DNA from: Paracoccaceae bacterium
Lineage (GTDB): Bacteria; Pseudomonadota; Alphaproteobacteria; Rhodobacterales; Rhodobacteraceae
Length of the DNA stretch: 12,146 bases
NCBI GenBank assembly: GCA_009920225.1
Contig: RGAJ01000029.1
Coordinates: 1-12,146 of the forward strand
Reading direction: 5' to 3'
Shown here in pieces: positions 1 through 8,087 of this stretch. A program made the position numbers and the translations under genes. The notes under the pieces are model-generated. The model was not told the origin of the DNA, ran no database searches, and worked only from the letters and a program-made list of their open reading frames with translations. Positions within the stretch are counted from its first letter, which is position 1. Each line of letters opens with the position of its first letter.

Positions 1-1115
1 GTGTCATAGACCTCAGCCCCGCGATAAATCGGGAAATCCCCCGTGATCTGCGCGTCAGGTCGGCTATCGATATAGGCGCTGATGTGGACACCGGCTTTGG
101 CCAAATCTGTTGCGGTTTTGAACGCGTTGTCATTGTTGCCAAAAATCGCAACGCGGTCGCCCCCCACAACGCCATAGCGATGCAAATAGCTGCGCACAGC
201 GGAAGCGGTCATGATGCCCGGACGGTCATTATTCGCAAAGGCCACAGTGCGTTCCAACGCGCCCGCCGCCAAAATCGCGCGCTTTGCAGAAATGCGCCAA
301 AAACATTCAAGCGGCCGCGTTTTGTCACGCGCGCCCATGTGATGGGACACACGTTCCACCGCGCCAAAGGTCCCCTGATCATAGGCCCCTGTCACCGTGG
401 TACGTGGCATCAAACGCACATTGGCCATCGCGCCAAGCTGTTCCACCATATCGGCGGCCCAAACCGCACCTGATTGCCCGTCAATATCGTCATCTTCGCT
501 GTTCAGGCGGCCACCCATCACGAAATCTTCGTCGGCAAGGATGACATCCAAACCTGCAAGCGCGGCCGTGTAGGCGGCCATCAACCCGCTTGGGCCCGCG
601 CCAATGACGAGCAGATCGCAATGTGCAAACGCACGGTCATATTTATCCGGGTTTGCCTGCATCGACAGAGTCCCCAAGCCCGCCGCGCGACGAATGAAAG
701 GTTCATAGACCTTTTCCCAGAATGATTTTGGCCACATAAAGGTCTTGTAATAAAACCCTGCCGACAAAAACGGCGCGGCCAGATCATTGACCGACAGAAT
801 ATCGAAATTCAACGATGGCCATCTGTTTTGGCTTTGCACAACCAAACCGTCAAAGATTTCCTGGACGGTGGCGCGCACGTTGGGATCGGTTGCGGCCCCT
901 GTGCCAACGGTCATCATTGCGTTGGGTTCTTCGCTGCCTGCGGTCATGATGCCGCGCGGGCGGTGATATTTGAATGACCGTCCCACCAAGCGGATATCAT
1001 TCGCCAACAACGCAGAGGCCACCGTATCCCCAGCAAAGCCGTGGACAGCTGTGCCGTCAAACGAAAATTTAACCTGTGCAGCGCGGTCAATCTGTCCGTA
1101 GCCTGCAATCCTCAT
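1..1115 (-). CDS. soxA: Sarcosine oxidase alpha subunit, N-terminal part (cut by left edge)
   Basis: This is the first 371 or so residues of SoxA; the family is usually close to 1000 residues, so the rest lies beyond the left edge. SoxA is the large subunit of the cytoplasmic heterotetrameric enzyme that oxidatively demethylates sarcosine to glycine, passing the one-carbon unit to tetrahydrofolate and making H2O2. The N-terminus (about residues 1-85) is the ferredoxin-like domain typical of the subunit, with the stretch around FKYHRPRGIMTAGSEEPNA. A dinucleotide-binding motif GAGPSG sits at 172-177, in the sequence LLVIGAGPSGLMAAYTAAL, followed by the acidic strand end ILADED. A second nucleotide-binding strand is seen near RVAIFGNN. 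The start ATG overlaps the soxD stop as ATGA, and an AAAGGA lies 8 bases upstream, which fixes the start and implies translational coupling. The C-terminal folate-binding half is not visible. Confidence 0.95.
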   Translation of the reverse strand, partial: MRIAGYGQIDRAAQVKFSFDGTAVHGFAGDTVASALLANDIRLVGRSFKYHRPRGIMTAGSEEPNAMMTVGTGAATDPNVRATVQEIFDGLVVQSQNRWPSLNFDILSVNDLAAPFLSAGFYYKTFMWPKSFWEKVYEPFIRRAAGLGTLSMQANPDKYDRAFAHCDLLVIGAGPSGLMAAYTAALAGLDVILADEDFVMGGRLNSEDDDIDGQSGAVWAADMVEQLGAMANVRLMPRTTVTGAYDQGTFGAVERVSHHMGARDKTRPLECFWRISAKRAILAAGALERTVAFANNDRPGIMTASAVRSYLHRYGVVGGDRVAIFGNNDNAFKTATDLAKAGVHISAYIDSRPDAQITGDFPIYRGAEVYD

Positions 1116-1384
1116 GATTTACGTCCTTTGACATCTTTGGCAAGCTCTGATCCCAGAACTTCGTGTGTGACTGTATTGCGGGTCACAACGATCCATGACG
1201 AACAGCCCGCATCGTGATACCACAGGTCACGGGTTTCCCCCGCTGGGTTGTCACGGTTGTGCAGATAGTCATCCCATGTCTCGATGCCCGCTTCGGGATC
1301 GGGTCGATCCAAAATGGTTGCCGCGCCTTGGTAATAAAACTCTCGGCGATCTCGTTCGCCACAAATAGGGCAAGTAAGTCTCAT
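1112..1384 (-). CDS. soxD: Sarcosine oxidase delta subunit
   Basis: A 90-residue protein of normal length for SoxD, the small zinc-binding subunit of heterotetrameric sarcosine oxidase. It begins MRLTCPICGERDRREFYYQG. The four zinc ligands expected for the family are all present as Cys5, Cys8, His57 and Cys61 (in CPIC and YHDAGC). The sequence DDYLHNRDNPAG and the C-terminal part WIVVTRNTVTHEVL are also typical. It starts 11 bases after the soxB stop, with an AGGGGACAGG ribosome binding site, and its stop overlaps the soxA start by 4 bases, so the three subunits should be made from one message in stoichiometric amounts. Nothing in it looks damaged. Confidence 0.96.
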   Translation of the reverse strand: MRLTCPICGERDRREFYYQGAATILDRPDPEAGIETWDDYLHNRDNPAGETRDLWYHDAGCSSWIVVTRNTVTHEVLGSELAKDVKGRKS

Positions 1385-1395
1385 GATCCTGTCCC

Positions 1396-2649
1396 CTAAT
1401 GCAAATTGTGTTGGCTGCCTGTGCCTTCTTCGTCCATCAGGCTGCGTCCGGTTTTAAAACGATCCAATCGGAATTTCGCCGCAGGTTCGTGATGGGTGTC
1501 TGTGGCCATCAAATGGGCAAAGCTGTATCCCGATCCCGGAACGGCCTTGAACCCGCCATAGCACCATCCCGCATCCAGATAGAGCCCATTGATATGCGTT
1601 TTGTCGATGATCGGGCTTCCGTCTGGCGTCATATCCATGATCCCACCCCAAGACCGCAGCACCTTGGCCTTGCCAATGGCGGGCATCAAGGCCATGCCTG
1701 CTTCCATCACATGTTCAGCCATCGGCAGGTTTCCGCGTTGGGCATAGCTCGCGTAGAAATCCAGATCACCGCCAAAGACCAAACCACCTTTGTCTGATTG
1801 GCTGATATAGAAATGTCCCATGCCAAAACTGATCACGTGATCAATGGCTGGTTTGATGCCTTCGGTCACGAAAGCCTGCAAAATGTGGCTTTCGATGGGC
1901 AAACGCATCCCCGCCATCGCCGCAACTTGGGAGGATCGGCCAGCAACCACAATGCCAACTTTTTTCGCGGTGATCGGCCCGCGGGTGGTTTGCACCCCTT
2001 TGACCACACCGTTTTCAATATCGATACCGGTGACTTCACAATTTTGGATGATGTCCACGCCGCGCTGATCCGCACCGCGGGCCAACCCCCAAACAACTGC
2101 GTCATGGCGCGCCGTACCGCCGCGTCGCTGCATCAACCCGCCGCGCACAGGGAAACGGGCATTGTCGAAATTCAAATAAGGCACCATTTTGCGCAGATCA
2201 TCCCGTGACAACAATTCTGCATCATCGCCTTGATTGCGCATCGCATTGCCGCGCCGTACAAATGCATCGCGTTGACCGTCGGAATGGAACAAATTGATAA
2301 TACCGCGCTGCGAATGCATCACGTTGTAATTCAAATCCTGTTCCAGGCTTTCCCAGAGCTTTAACGAATGGCTGTAAAATTCCGAATTTCCCGGAAGACC
2401 ATAGTTCGCGCGCACGATCGTTGTATTGCGCCCCACGTTGCCCGACCCGATATAGCCCTTTTCCAAAACGGCCACATTGGTGATGCCATGGTTTTTTGCC
2501 AAATAATACGCTGTCGCCAAACCGTGGCCACCACCGCCAATGATAATCACATCGTAATTGGATTTCGGGGCCGGATCACGCCAATGCTGTGTCCAACCTT
2601 TGTTTCCAGTCAGGCCTTGCTTTAGGATTTCTAGCGCGGAAAACCGCAT
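1396..2649 (-). CDS. soxB: Sarcosine oxidase beta subunit
   Basis: A 417-residue FAD-dependent oxidoreductase of the DAO (glycine/D-amino acid oxidase) fold and of full SoxB length. It starts MRFSALEILKQG and carries the FAD-binding motif IIIGGGGHGLATAYYLA (about residues 35-51) with LEKG after the second strand. The GSGNVGRNTTIVRANYG segment is a SoxB hallmark. The segment QRRGGTARHDAVVWG includes His182, the candidate for the histidine that holds FMN covalently in characterised SoxB proteins. The C-terminal WGGIMDMTPDGSPIID and CYGGFKAVPGSG are the substrate and flavin contacts seen in the family. The reading frame stays open to 2703, but the ATG at 2649 is chosen because AAGGAGAGG (2654-2662) sits four bases upstream and the N-terminus matches other SoxB proteins. 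It is the first gene of the sox unit. Confidence 0.96.
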   Translation of the reverse strand: MRFSALEILKQGLTGNKGWTQHWRDPAPKSNYDVIIIGGGGHGLATAYYLAKNHGITNVAVLEKGYIGSGNVGRNTTIVRANYGLPGNSEFYSHSLKLWESLEQDLNYNVMHSQRGIINLFHSDGQRDAFVRRGNAMRNQGDDAELLSRDDLRKMVPYLNFDNARFPVRGGLMQRRGGTARHDAVVWGLARGADQRGVDIIQNCEVTGIDIENGVVKGVQTTRGPITAKKVGIVVAGRSSQVAAMAGMRLPIESHILQAFVTEGIKPAIDHVISFGMGHFYISQSDKGGLVFGGDLDFYASYAQRGNLPMAEHVMEAGMALMPAIGKAKVLRSWGGIMDMTPDGSPIIDKTHINGLYLDAGWCYGGFKAVPGSGYSFAHLMATDTHHEPAAKFRLDRFKTGRSLMDEEGTGSQHNLH

Positions 2650-2664
2650 GATACCTCTCCTTAT

Positions 2665-2680
2665 TTGTGTGAACACACAA
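2665..2680. promoter_or_regulatory. Perfect palindrome upstream of soxB, candidate operator
   Basis: The sequence TTGTGTGAACACACAA has 7-base arms that are exact reverse complements around a 2-base centre. It ends two bases before the soxB ribosome binding site. It is the size and form of a site for a dimeric helix-turn-helix repressor such as GntR or LacI types, which commonly control methylamine and betaine catabolic genes. In the mRNA it would also form a short hairpin beside the Shine-Dalgarno sequence. No regulator gene is in the window and no convincing -10/-35 pair was found, so the operator role is inferred. Confidence 0.5.
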
Positions 2681-2742
2681 TCAAGGCAAACGGGCAAAAT
2701 CAACCCCTAAGGGCGACATATCATGACGTTTTCGAACCGATG

Positions 2743-4200
2743 TTAGATTAACCCGACGCGGAAGTATTTTCGAAACAGGCGATTGGCTTCGGTTGGATTT
2801 GAACAGCGCGTCATGACCGCACGGTTCAGAATTCGAATGTACTTGTGAGCGCTAAACGTGCTGCCATGCAAGAACGCGCGGTTCCCAATTTCGATCCCAG
2901 CCACATCAGACGCAAGCGTGTCTTCTGCCAAGGGACGATCAGGGTTAAAGGGATCAATATCTGGATTTCGCAATAATCGTCCAGAAATCACTTGGGCGTC
3001 AAACGCTTTAAGATCGCTGCGAAAGTCGATCTGACCCAAGGACCAAATTAAAACGCCTGCGTTGGGATCGCACGAGGTCGCGCCATCGCCGATCACAGCA
3101 TCGTTTCGAAAATCCATCGTTGCACCGCCTTGACGCGTATTCAGAACAATCGCTTGTGAAAACACTGCGCCGCGCAACATATCCATTGGGCAGTCAGAAA
3201 TCAAAACGATGCGGTCATAATCCCCCTTCGCCAGAAGAAGGGTATTATCCTTACAGTTTGAAATACGAATGATCCGATTTGGGGGCAAATCGCTGCGCTT
3301 GACCACCAAGAAATTCTTGCGGTTTCCCGTCAGGGGAAAGGTCTGCATCGCGTTTATGTGCAAGACTTCGGGGCTCACGTAAAAATTAGGCACCAATTCA
3401 CTGGGCCGACCCGTCATCATATCTGCAAGGACGCGATCAAAATAATAGAATTCCTTGTTTCGCGACGATCTAAATTGAAGGATTTTTGGCGACAAAACCG
3501 GTGCGCCGGCACCAGAAAGGTTGTTTTTGTCGGGGACCGAAATTTCCACATTTGGTCCCGCAGCCACGTAGATATTCAGAATAAGGTTTCCGTTTGAACG
3601 GACACAATTCCCCCACCCGATATCCAGCGTTCCGTTGATGCGCAGCGATGTATTCGCAAACAAACCACCACGAGAGCACGTCGGAACATAAGCATCTGCC
3701 ACCGCCCGAACGGTCAAGTCACGCGTTGTCCCCAAACCATCGTAGAACTGCCGTACCAAGGCGTTTCCCTTGGCTTTGGAAAATTCCATTTCAACCATCA
3801 CCGCATCCATCGATGACGGATCAGCGGTAAATTTCAAGGTCTCGGCGTCATAGTGGCTATATGTGATGGTCGTGATATCCTGTAGATAGGTATCCAACAC
3901 GTTCAAAAATTGGTTTGAATACACGGGGGCCTTGATGTTTTCCCGAAAGGACACAAATCGTCCAGCTTGAAACGCCTTTTTCAACGCCTCTTGTTTTGAA
4001 ATTTCGGGATTATTTAACCCTTTGACCAATTCCAAGGCAATCGCCTGTGCGACGCCTTCGATGCGGGTTTTTTGAATGCGCGTCGATTTGAGGTTCATCG
4101 CCGCACCACACAATACCACAAAACCAATCAAGAAAATCAAAAAGCCCGGGGTCAATCCGCCGAATTCATCCCGCCAGTTTGATTTAAGCTGCGTTCTCAT
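2743..4200 (-). CDS. TadG-like Flp pilus-assembly family protein
   Basis: A 485-residue protein anchored by one N-terminal membrane segment (about residues 17-36, in the sequence GGLTPGFLIFLIGFVVLCGAAM). This is followed by an amphipathic stretch (RIQKTRIEGVAQAIALELVKG) that matches the TadE/TadG N-terminal pattern. The rest is probably periplasmic; it is rich in beta-type alternation and contains six cysteines (175, 199, 316, 337, 377, 466), an even number that could form disulfides. I see no von Willebrand A domain, which many longer TadG proteins have. The start ATG overlaps the stop of the upstream gene as ATGA, with GAAGG six bases before it, so it is translationally coupled to the TadE-like part. 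TadE/F/G proteins assist Flp pilus assembly or secretion, but no tadA, tadB, tadC, rcpA or flp gene is nearby, so the partner machinery must lie elsewhere or the role differs. Family assignment is good, function uncertain. Confidence 0.75.
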   Translation of the reverse strand: MRTQLKSNWRDEFGGLTPGFLIFLIGFVVLCGAAMNLKSTRIQKTRIEGVAQAIALELVKGLNNPEISKQEALKKAFQAGRFVSFRENIKAPVYSNQFLNVLDTYLQDITTITYSHYDAETLKFTADPSSMDAVMVEMEFSKAKGNALVRQFYDGLGTTRDLTVRAVADAYVPTCSRGGLFANTSLRINGTLDIGWGNCVRSNGNLILNIYVAAGPNVEISVPDKNNLSGAGAPVLSPKILQFRSSRNKEFYYFDRVLADMMTGRPSELVPNFYVSPEVLHINAMQTFPLTGNRKNFLVVKRSDLPPNRIIRISNCKDNTLLLAKGDYDRIVLISDCPMDMLRGAVFSQAIVLNTRQGGATMDFRNDAVIGDGATSCDPNAGVLIWSLGQIDFRSDLKAFDAQVISGRLLRNPDIDPFNPDRPLAEDTLASDVAGIEIGNRAFLHGSTFSAHKYIRILNRAVMTRCSNPTEANRLFRKYFRVGLI

Positions 4201-4649
4201 GGGCGACCTTCGATGACAGCGCGAACTTGTACCGTCGTGGTGGACGACACCATTTTTTCAAAAACACTTGCATAGCCCACGATACTAATCAGTCGCAGCA
4301 TCGGAATGGTGATCGTGATTGTTACATAGCCATGGGCGTCAACGACTTTGGCAGTGGGGGCTGGCAAGTCAGTTGTCGACACCTCTTTTGCAGCGGAAAC
4401 ATTCCACAAGTAGCTGTCCAAATGATCTTCGACCGCCTTTTCATCGACAAAATACCCAATCGCATAGGCCCGCGCGGTTTGCTGCGCATGGTCCAAGATC
4501 ATCGCCGAACGCATCGTTGCAAATGCCCAGCCCATGAACAGAACAAAAGTCATCATCAAGATCGGGAACACGATCACGAATTCGACGGTCATCCCGCCGA
4601 TGTCGTCCTTCCCAAACGTTCGCATCTGTCTCTTTAACCGGTTTAACAT
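4197..4649 (-). CDS. TadE-like pseudopilin, probable separate translation from an internal start
   Basis: This is the C-terminal part of the preceding frame read as its own gene of 150 residues, the usual TadE length. It begins MLNRLKRQMRTFGKDDIGG, which is what a free TadE N-terminus looks like: a short basic leader and then G|GMTVEF, matching the prepilin-peptidase pattern of Gly at -1, Glu at +5 and Phe at +6 (Gly655, Glu660 and Phe661 in fusion numbering). A hydrophobic helix follows (about 661-681). The ATG at 4649 has GGGG six bases upstream, a modest ribosome binding site much like the GGGGG before the AsmA start. TadE pseudopilins are processed by TadV and act in Flp pilus assembly. 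Its stop overlaps the TadG-like start, so TadE and TadG-like would be coupled. Whether it is made separately, as part of the fusion, or both cannot be told from sequence. Confidence 0.5.
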   Translation of the reverse strand: MLNRLKRQMRTFGKDDIGGMTVEFVIVFPILMMTFVLFMGWAFATMRSAMILDHAQQTARAYAIGYFVDEKAVEDHLDSYLWNVSAAKEVSTTDLPAPTAKVVDAHGYVTITITIPMLRLISIVGYASVFEKMVSSTTTVQVRAVIEGRP

Positions 4650-6560
4650 TCCATGCCCCACGGAAACGCGTTTCTTTTCCGCATCGATCGCAGCTTTCGC
4701 TTTGTCCTCAAGCTTTTTCTTTTCTTCTTCGATCTTGGCTTTGGCCTTTGCCTCAAGTTCGGCTTTTTCCTTGGCCAGATTTTGATCGATGGCCGCTTGC
4801 AAATCTGCGGTCAATTTGGGGTTGTCCCACGATCCCTTGATCCGCAGGGGTACAGACAAACCTTCGCCATTGCGGGCCTTGGTGGCTTTGGGGCTGATGA
4901 TATAGTCGATCATGCGATTGCCCAAATCAATCTGCCCTGCCCCCGTGGTTTCAAAATTCGGCAAGGTGAATTTAAGGTCTTGGTTATCAAGGACGCCGTT
5001 TGCAATTTGGAAACTGGCCCCCATGTTGTCAAACACGGTCGTGCCCTTGTCCACTTGACCAGAGCGCAGCACTTTGTCCAGATCCACACCCGTCCAACGG
5101 CCCGATTTTATGGCAAGGTTTCCTTTGCCTTTCAATGACTTGATCAGCGCATCCACCGATCCTCCCACTGCCAAAAGGTCAATCGCGAAATCTGTTTTGC
5201 CTTGTACCTTGTCTTGGTCGATCAGATCAGACAACAAACCTTGGATTTCAAATCCTGCGCCGGTGGCCTGTGCCGCCATCGACAAACCCCCACGGGCATT
5301 TACGACAAATTGTCCCTTGGCTTGACCAGAATAGGCGGTCGCCCCATCCAATGCCGCGACCATACGACCCGCATCAATCGTGATCGTTCCAGCGACCGCA
5401 CCCATGTTCAGCGTATCGGTTGCAATCGACTGGGCCGAAAACCCGACATTCGCGTTGACCGCATGTAACGCGCTGGCATCAATCGGCGCGGTTGACCAAC
5501 CAGACGACGCATCAGATCCACCACTTGACCCGCCAGAGGATGCCGCCGCTGCGCCAGAGCGCAGATCAAAATCCCCAAGCGCGATTGAACCGCTCACCAT
5601 CGGCACATCGCCCAGCGCAATTTTTAAATCACCCGAAACGGTATTCTTGCCCAATGCCAGGCGCAAGGACGACAGGTTCGCGCCTTTTGCCGAAGCGGTG
5701 ATCGCGGTTGTCCCCTGTGCAGAGGCCCCCAAATTTGCCGGTGGCGCGGCCATATCCACGCCAAACGCAGATGCAAAGCCCGCCGTATTTGCAATGTCAA
5801 AAGTGAGATCCCCCGCAACGTCGGGCGCCACAGACAGCATGCCGTCAAATCCAACCGATCCGCCGGCGGCACCAAGCGACAGTGTCGCCTTGGCGGGCTG
5901 CCCTGACAAAAGCGTCGCAAGGCTTCCAACTGTAACGTCAAAGGTGATTGGCCCCGTGGCATAGGTCGCGCGCCCCGCAACTGTGGCGGGCGCGTCAAAC
6001 GCCGGCGCTTTTATCGTGGCGTCCACATCGCGCAGGGTCACAGATTGACCCGTGGCATGGTCGCGATACGACAGCGCACCGTTTGTCACTTTGGCCAAGG
6101 GCAAGGAAACCGTAGGGCCGCTTGATCCCGCATCAGAGGAAGCCGTGGCCGTCGCAGGTTCAGATGCGGTTGAGGGCGTACCGAATTCCCAATTCGCGCG
6201 GCCATTTGCAGACAGTTCAAGCCGAATTTGTGGGGACACCAGTTCTAATTCCGTGATCTGCACGTCGCCCGACAAGGCGGGCATCAACGCCACCCCAACG
6301 CGCAGCTGATCCGCCGTAACCATCGGGCCAGCCTCGGACCAATCGGCATTCGCCACAGATACACCCGCCATGCGGACATAGAGGTTCGGAAAAATCCCCA
6401 TATCCACGTCACCAGTGACGGTAATGGCGCGGCCAATCTGGGCCTCGGCGCGTTTCAACGCCTCTTTCGCGATGCGGTCTTTGGGAATAACAAACCACGC
6501 CGCGACGATCACAAGGATCAAAGAAAAAATGACAAGAAATAAAGATTTAATCAAACGCAT
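4197..6560 (-). CDS. AsmA-family protein fused in frame to a TadE-like pseudopilin
   Basis: One open frame of 787 residues joins two unrelated proteins. Residues 1 to about 637 are an AsmA-family protein: an N-terminal membrane anchor (about 5-25, SLFLVIFSLILVIVAAW), an AsmA start (GRAITVTGDVDMGIFPNL), a Ser/Gly-rich linker (AAASSGGSSGGSDASSG), and the typical C-terminal core with GVDLDKVLRSG, DLKFTLPNFETTGAGQIDLG and VPLRIKGSWDNPKL, ending in a charged helix (AELEAKAKAKIEEEKKKLED). Such proteins sit in the inner membrane with the bulk in the periplasm and are linked to outer-membrane biogenesis or lipid transport. Residues 638-787 are a complete TadE-like protein with GGMTVEFVIVFPILMMTF. There is no stop between them. 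The frame is open to a GTG at 6587, but the ATG at 6560 is preferred because it has GGGGG upstream and starts right before the anchor. Its stop overlaps the TadG-like gene by 4 bases. It could be a true fusion, a stop lost by a small indel, or a sequence error. Confidence 0.8.
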   Translation of the reverse strand: MRLIKSLFLVIFSLILVIVAAWFVIPKDRIAKEALKRAEAQIGRAITVTGDVDMGIFPNLYVRMAGVSVANADWSEAGPMVTADQLRVGVALMPALSGDVQITELELVSPQIRLELSANGRANWEFGTPSTASEPATATASSDAGSSGPTVSLPLAKVTNGALSYRDHATGQSVTLRDVDATIKAPAFDAPATVAGRATYATGPITFDVTVGSLATLLSGQPAKATLSLGAAGGSVGFDGMLSVAPDVAGDLTFDIANTAGFASAFGVDMAAPPANLGASAQGTTAITASAKGANLSSLRLALGKNTVSGDLKIALGDVPMVSGSIALGDFDLRSGAAAASSGGSSGGSDASSGWSTAPIDASALHAVNANVGFSAQSIATDTLNMGAVAGTITIDAGRMVAALDGATAYSGQAKGQFVVNARGGLSMAAQATGAGFEIQGLLSDLIDQDKVQGKTDFAIDLLAVGGSVDALIKSLKGKGNLAIKSGRWTGVDLDKVLRSGQVDKGTTVFDNMGASFQIANGVLDNQDLKFTLPNFETTGAGQIDLGNRMIDYIISPKATKARNGEGLSVPLRIKGSWDNPKLTADLQAAIDQNLAKEKAELEAKAKAKIEEEKKKLEDKAKAAIDAEKKRVSVGHGMLNRLKRQMRTFGKDDIGGMTVEFVIVFPILMMTFVLFMGWAFATMRSAMILDHAQQTARAYAIGYFVDEKAVEDHLDSYLWNVSAAKEVSTTDLPAPTAKVVDAHGYVTITITIPMLRLISIVGYASVFEKMVSSTTTVQVRAVIEGRP

Positions 6561-6723
6561 AACAGCCCCCAAATTGTGCTGACACACCTCTAATCCATTC
6601 CCACCAACGCAACAACAGGGATTTCAGACATAAGCAACCTGTTGCCAAGATATGTGCAAAATGGCTTTACCCAACACAACCATAGTCTAAGGTGACAGTG
6701 GGTAAGTTTTATGCGGATTTTAC

Positions 6724-8072
6724 ATGTCGTATTTATTTGAATTGGTGCGTGGGCTGCCGTCCTACATTTCTTGGACGCTTGTGCCGACAGTGATATTGTG
6801 GTTTGTGGTATTTCGGCTTCTACCATGGAAAGACGCAGGAAATCGGCGATTTTTATGCTGTCTTACAATCAACTGCATGAAAAAACGCTCTATCGCGCCA
6901 CATTGACCCGCGTGCTGAATTGGGTGGATCGGCGGGTTTCCTACCATGAGGTGATCCAAAACCACCCCCCGACATCCCCAAGCAGGGCGTGGAATGCGCA
7001 TTTACTGTATCTGACGCTGCTCTTTGCCATCGTTTACCCGATGTTGTCGGCCTATGGTCAATGGGTCGCAGGGGATGCCCCGCGATTGGGCGACGTGACT
7101 ATTGCCGACACGACGACGCCCTTTGTTCGAATTATAACACTTGCCCTGCTGATCATTATTTTTATGTGCTTGTATTTTTTAAATTATTACACTCGAATAA
7201 AATCGTGGGTACGCTTTCCAGTGTTTCTTGCCGTATTGATGCTTTTAATTGGGTTGATATCGACATTTGGTGATGCCGGCGCCACCCTATTTGGATATGC
7301 GATCTCAATATTTGTCCTAGGCGCAGTCGCAAGCGCACTCGCAGTCGCCCTTCTTGAGCACCGTAAAATAGGCCCCAGCGTCGTGCTGCGCCTATCCTTT
7401 ATCCTGATACTGTTCGCGATCCTGTCGATTGTCATTGGTTGGTTTTGGCGCCCAGACAACACATCATCTGAACAATCCGTTGTTTTGTTTTTTGTCATCC
7501 TGCCCGTTTTAAACGGGGAGTCGGATTTTGCATCCATCGGCTTGACGCGGTTTTGTTTGCGGCAGGGTTTGAATGGCCGTGCCATCGTCTGGGGCATCGT
7601 GGATGTCGTGGGCGGTTTCGTCATCTTTGCCATTTTGGGGGTGTCGATCATTGCCTATGTGCATTATGTGCAAACGCCGAACGGGCCCCTGATCACCCTT
7701 GAAACCTTGTTTGACGGACTACACAGCACCCCGCGCGAGTATATCTGGGTCATGGTGATGTTTGGGTCAACACTGCTGCCGACGCTTTTACATTTCATCC
7801 TGATCCTGATTGCGGGTGGGTATTTGTTGATCCCGCATATCCCACCGCTTTACAAAGGTCTGCAAAGCTCAGCCAGTATACCACATATGTTGGCGCTGTT
7901 TTTCGTCATCTTGTTCTGGGTCATGTGTTTCTATGTGCCATACGCGGCAATCACATGGATTCTTGGTGCATATGACCACGCTATCCTATTTTGGGTGTTG
8001 TCCATATTCGAAGAATTCGCACGCGGCATCGGTGCGATTTCCCCGACTTGGTCACCACAGGTGGTGTTGTAA
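6724..8072 (+). CDS. Polytopic membrane protein of unknown function, probable N-terminal frameshift
   Basis: I do not recognise a named family. The main frame is clear from the ATG at 6855 to the stop at 8072 (405 residues) and holds about nine or ten hydrophobic helices, for example LLYLTLLFAIVYPMLSAYG, IITLALLIIIFMCLYFL, VVLRLSFILILFAILSIVIG and MLALFFVILFWVMCFYV. Before the first helix is a basic amphipathic stretch (LHEKTLYRATLTRVLNWVD). A conserved-looking loop PVLNGESDFASIGLTRFCL lies after the sixth helix. The frame extends upstream only with unconvincing protein and no ribosome binding site. A different frame starting at ATG 6724 encodes a good membrane helix (YISWTLVPTVILWFVVF) and then LLPWKDAGNRRF, and would join the main frame by a -1 shift at the T5 run 6850-6854. 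I therefore place the original start at 6724 and treat the shift as likely. It is divergent from the AsmA gene (163 bp between starts) and converges with the peptidase remnant. Confidence 0.6.
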
Positions 8073-8087
8073 CGGCGCGGTGGTCGA

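Noticed and set aside
5380..5964. Long plus-strand open frame of 194 codons opposite the AsmA gene
   Set aside because: It is Pro/Ala/Ser-rich antisense of the Ala/Gly-rich AsmA repeats and codes for nothing recognisable, whereas the minus strand has clear AsmA motifs.
6590..6826. Minus-strand frame and a 13-codon ATG...TAG reading (ending MD) just upstream of the AsmA gene, considered as a leader peptide
   Set aside because: No codon pattern, attenuator hairpin or ribosome binding site supports a leader function; it is most likely chance.
8053..8066. Palindrome CACCACAGGTGGTG at the 3' end of the membrane-protein gene
   Set aside because: It lies in coding sequence, has only a 2-base centre and no T run follows, so it does not look like a terminator or operator.
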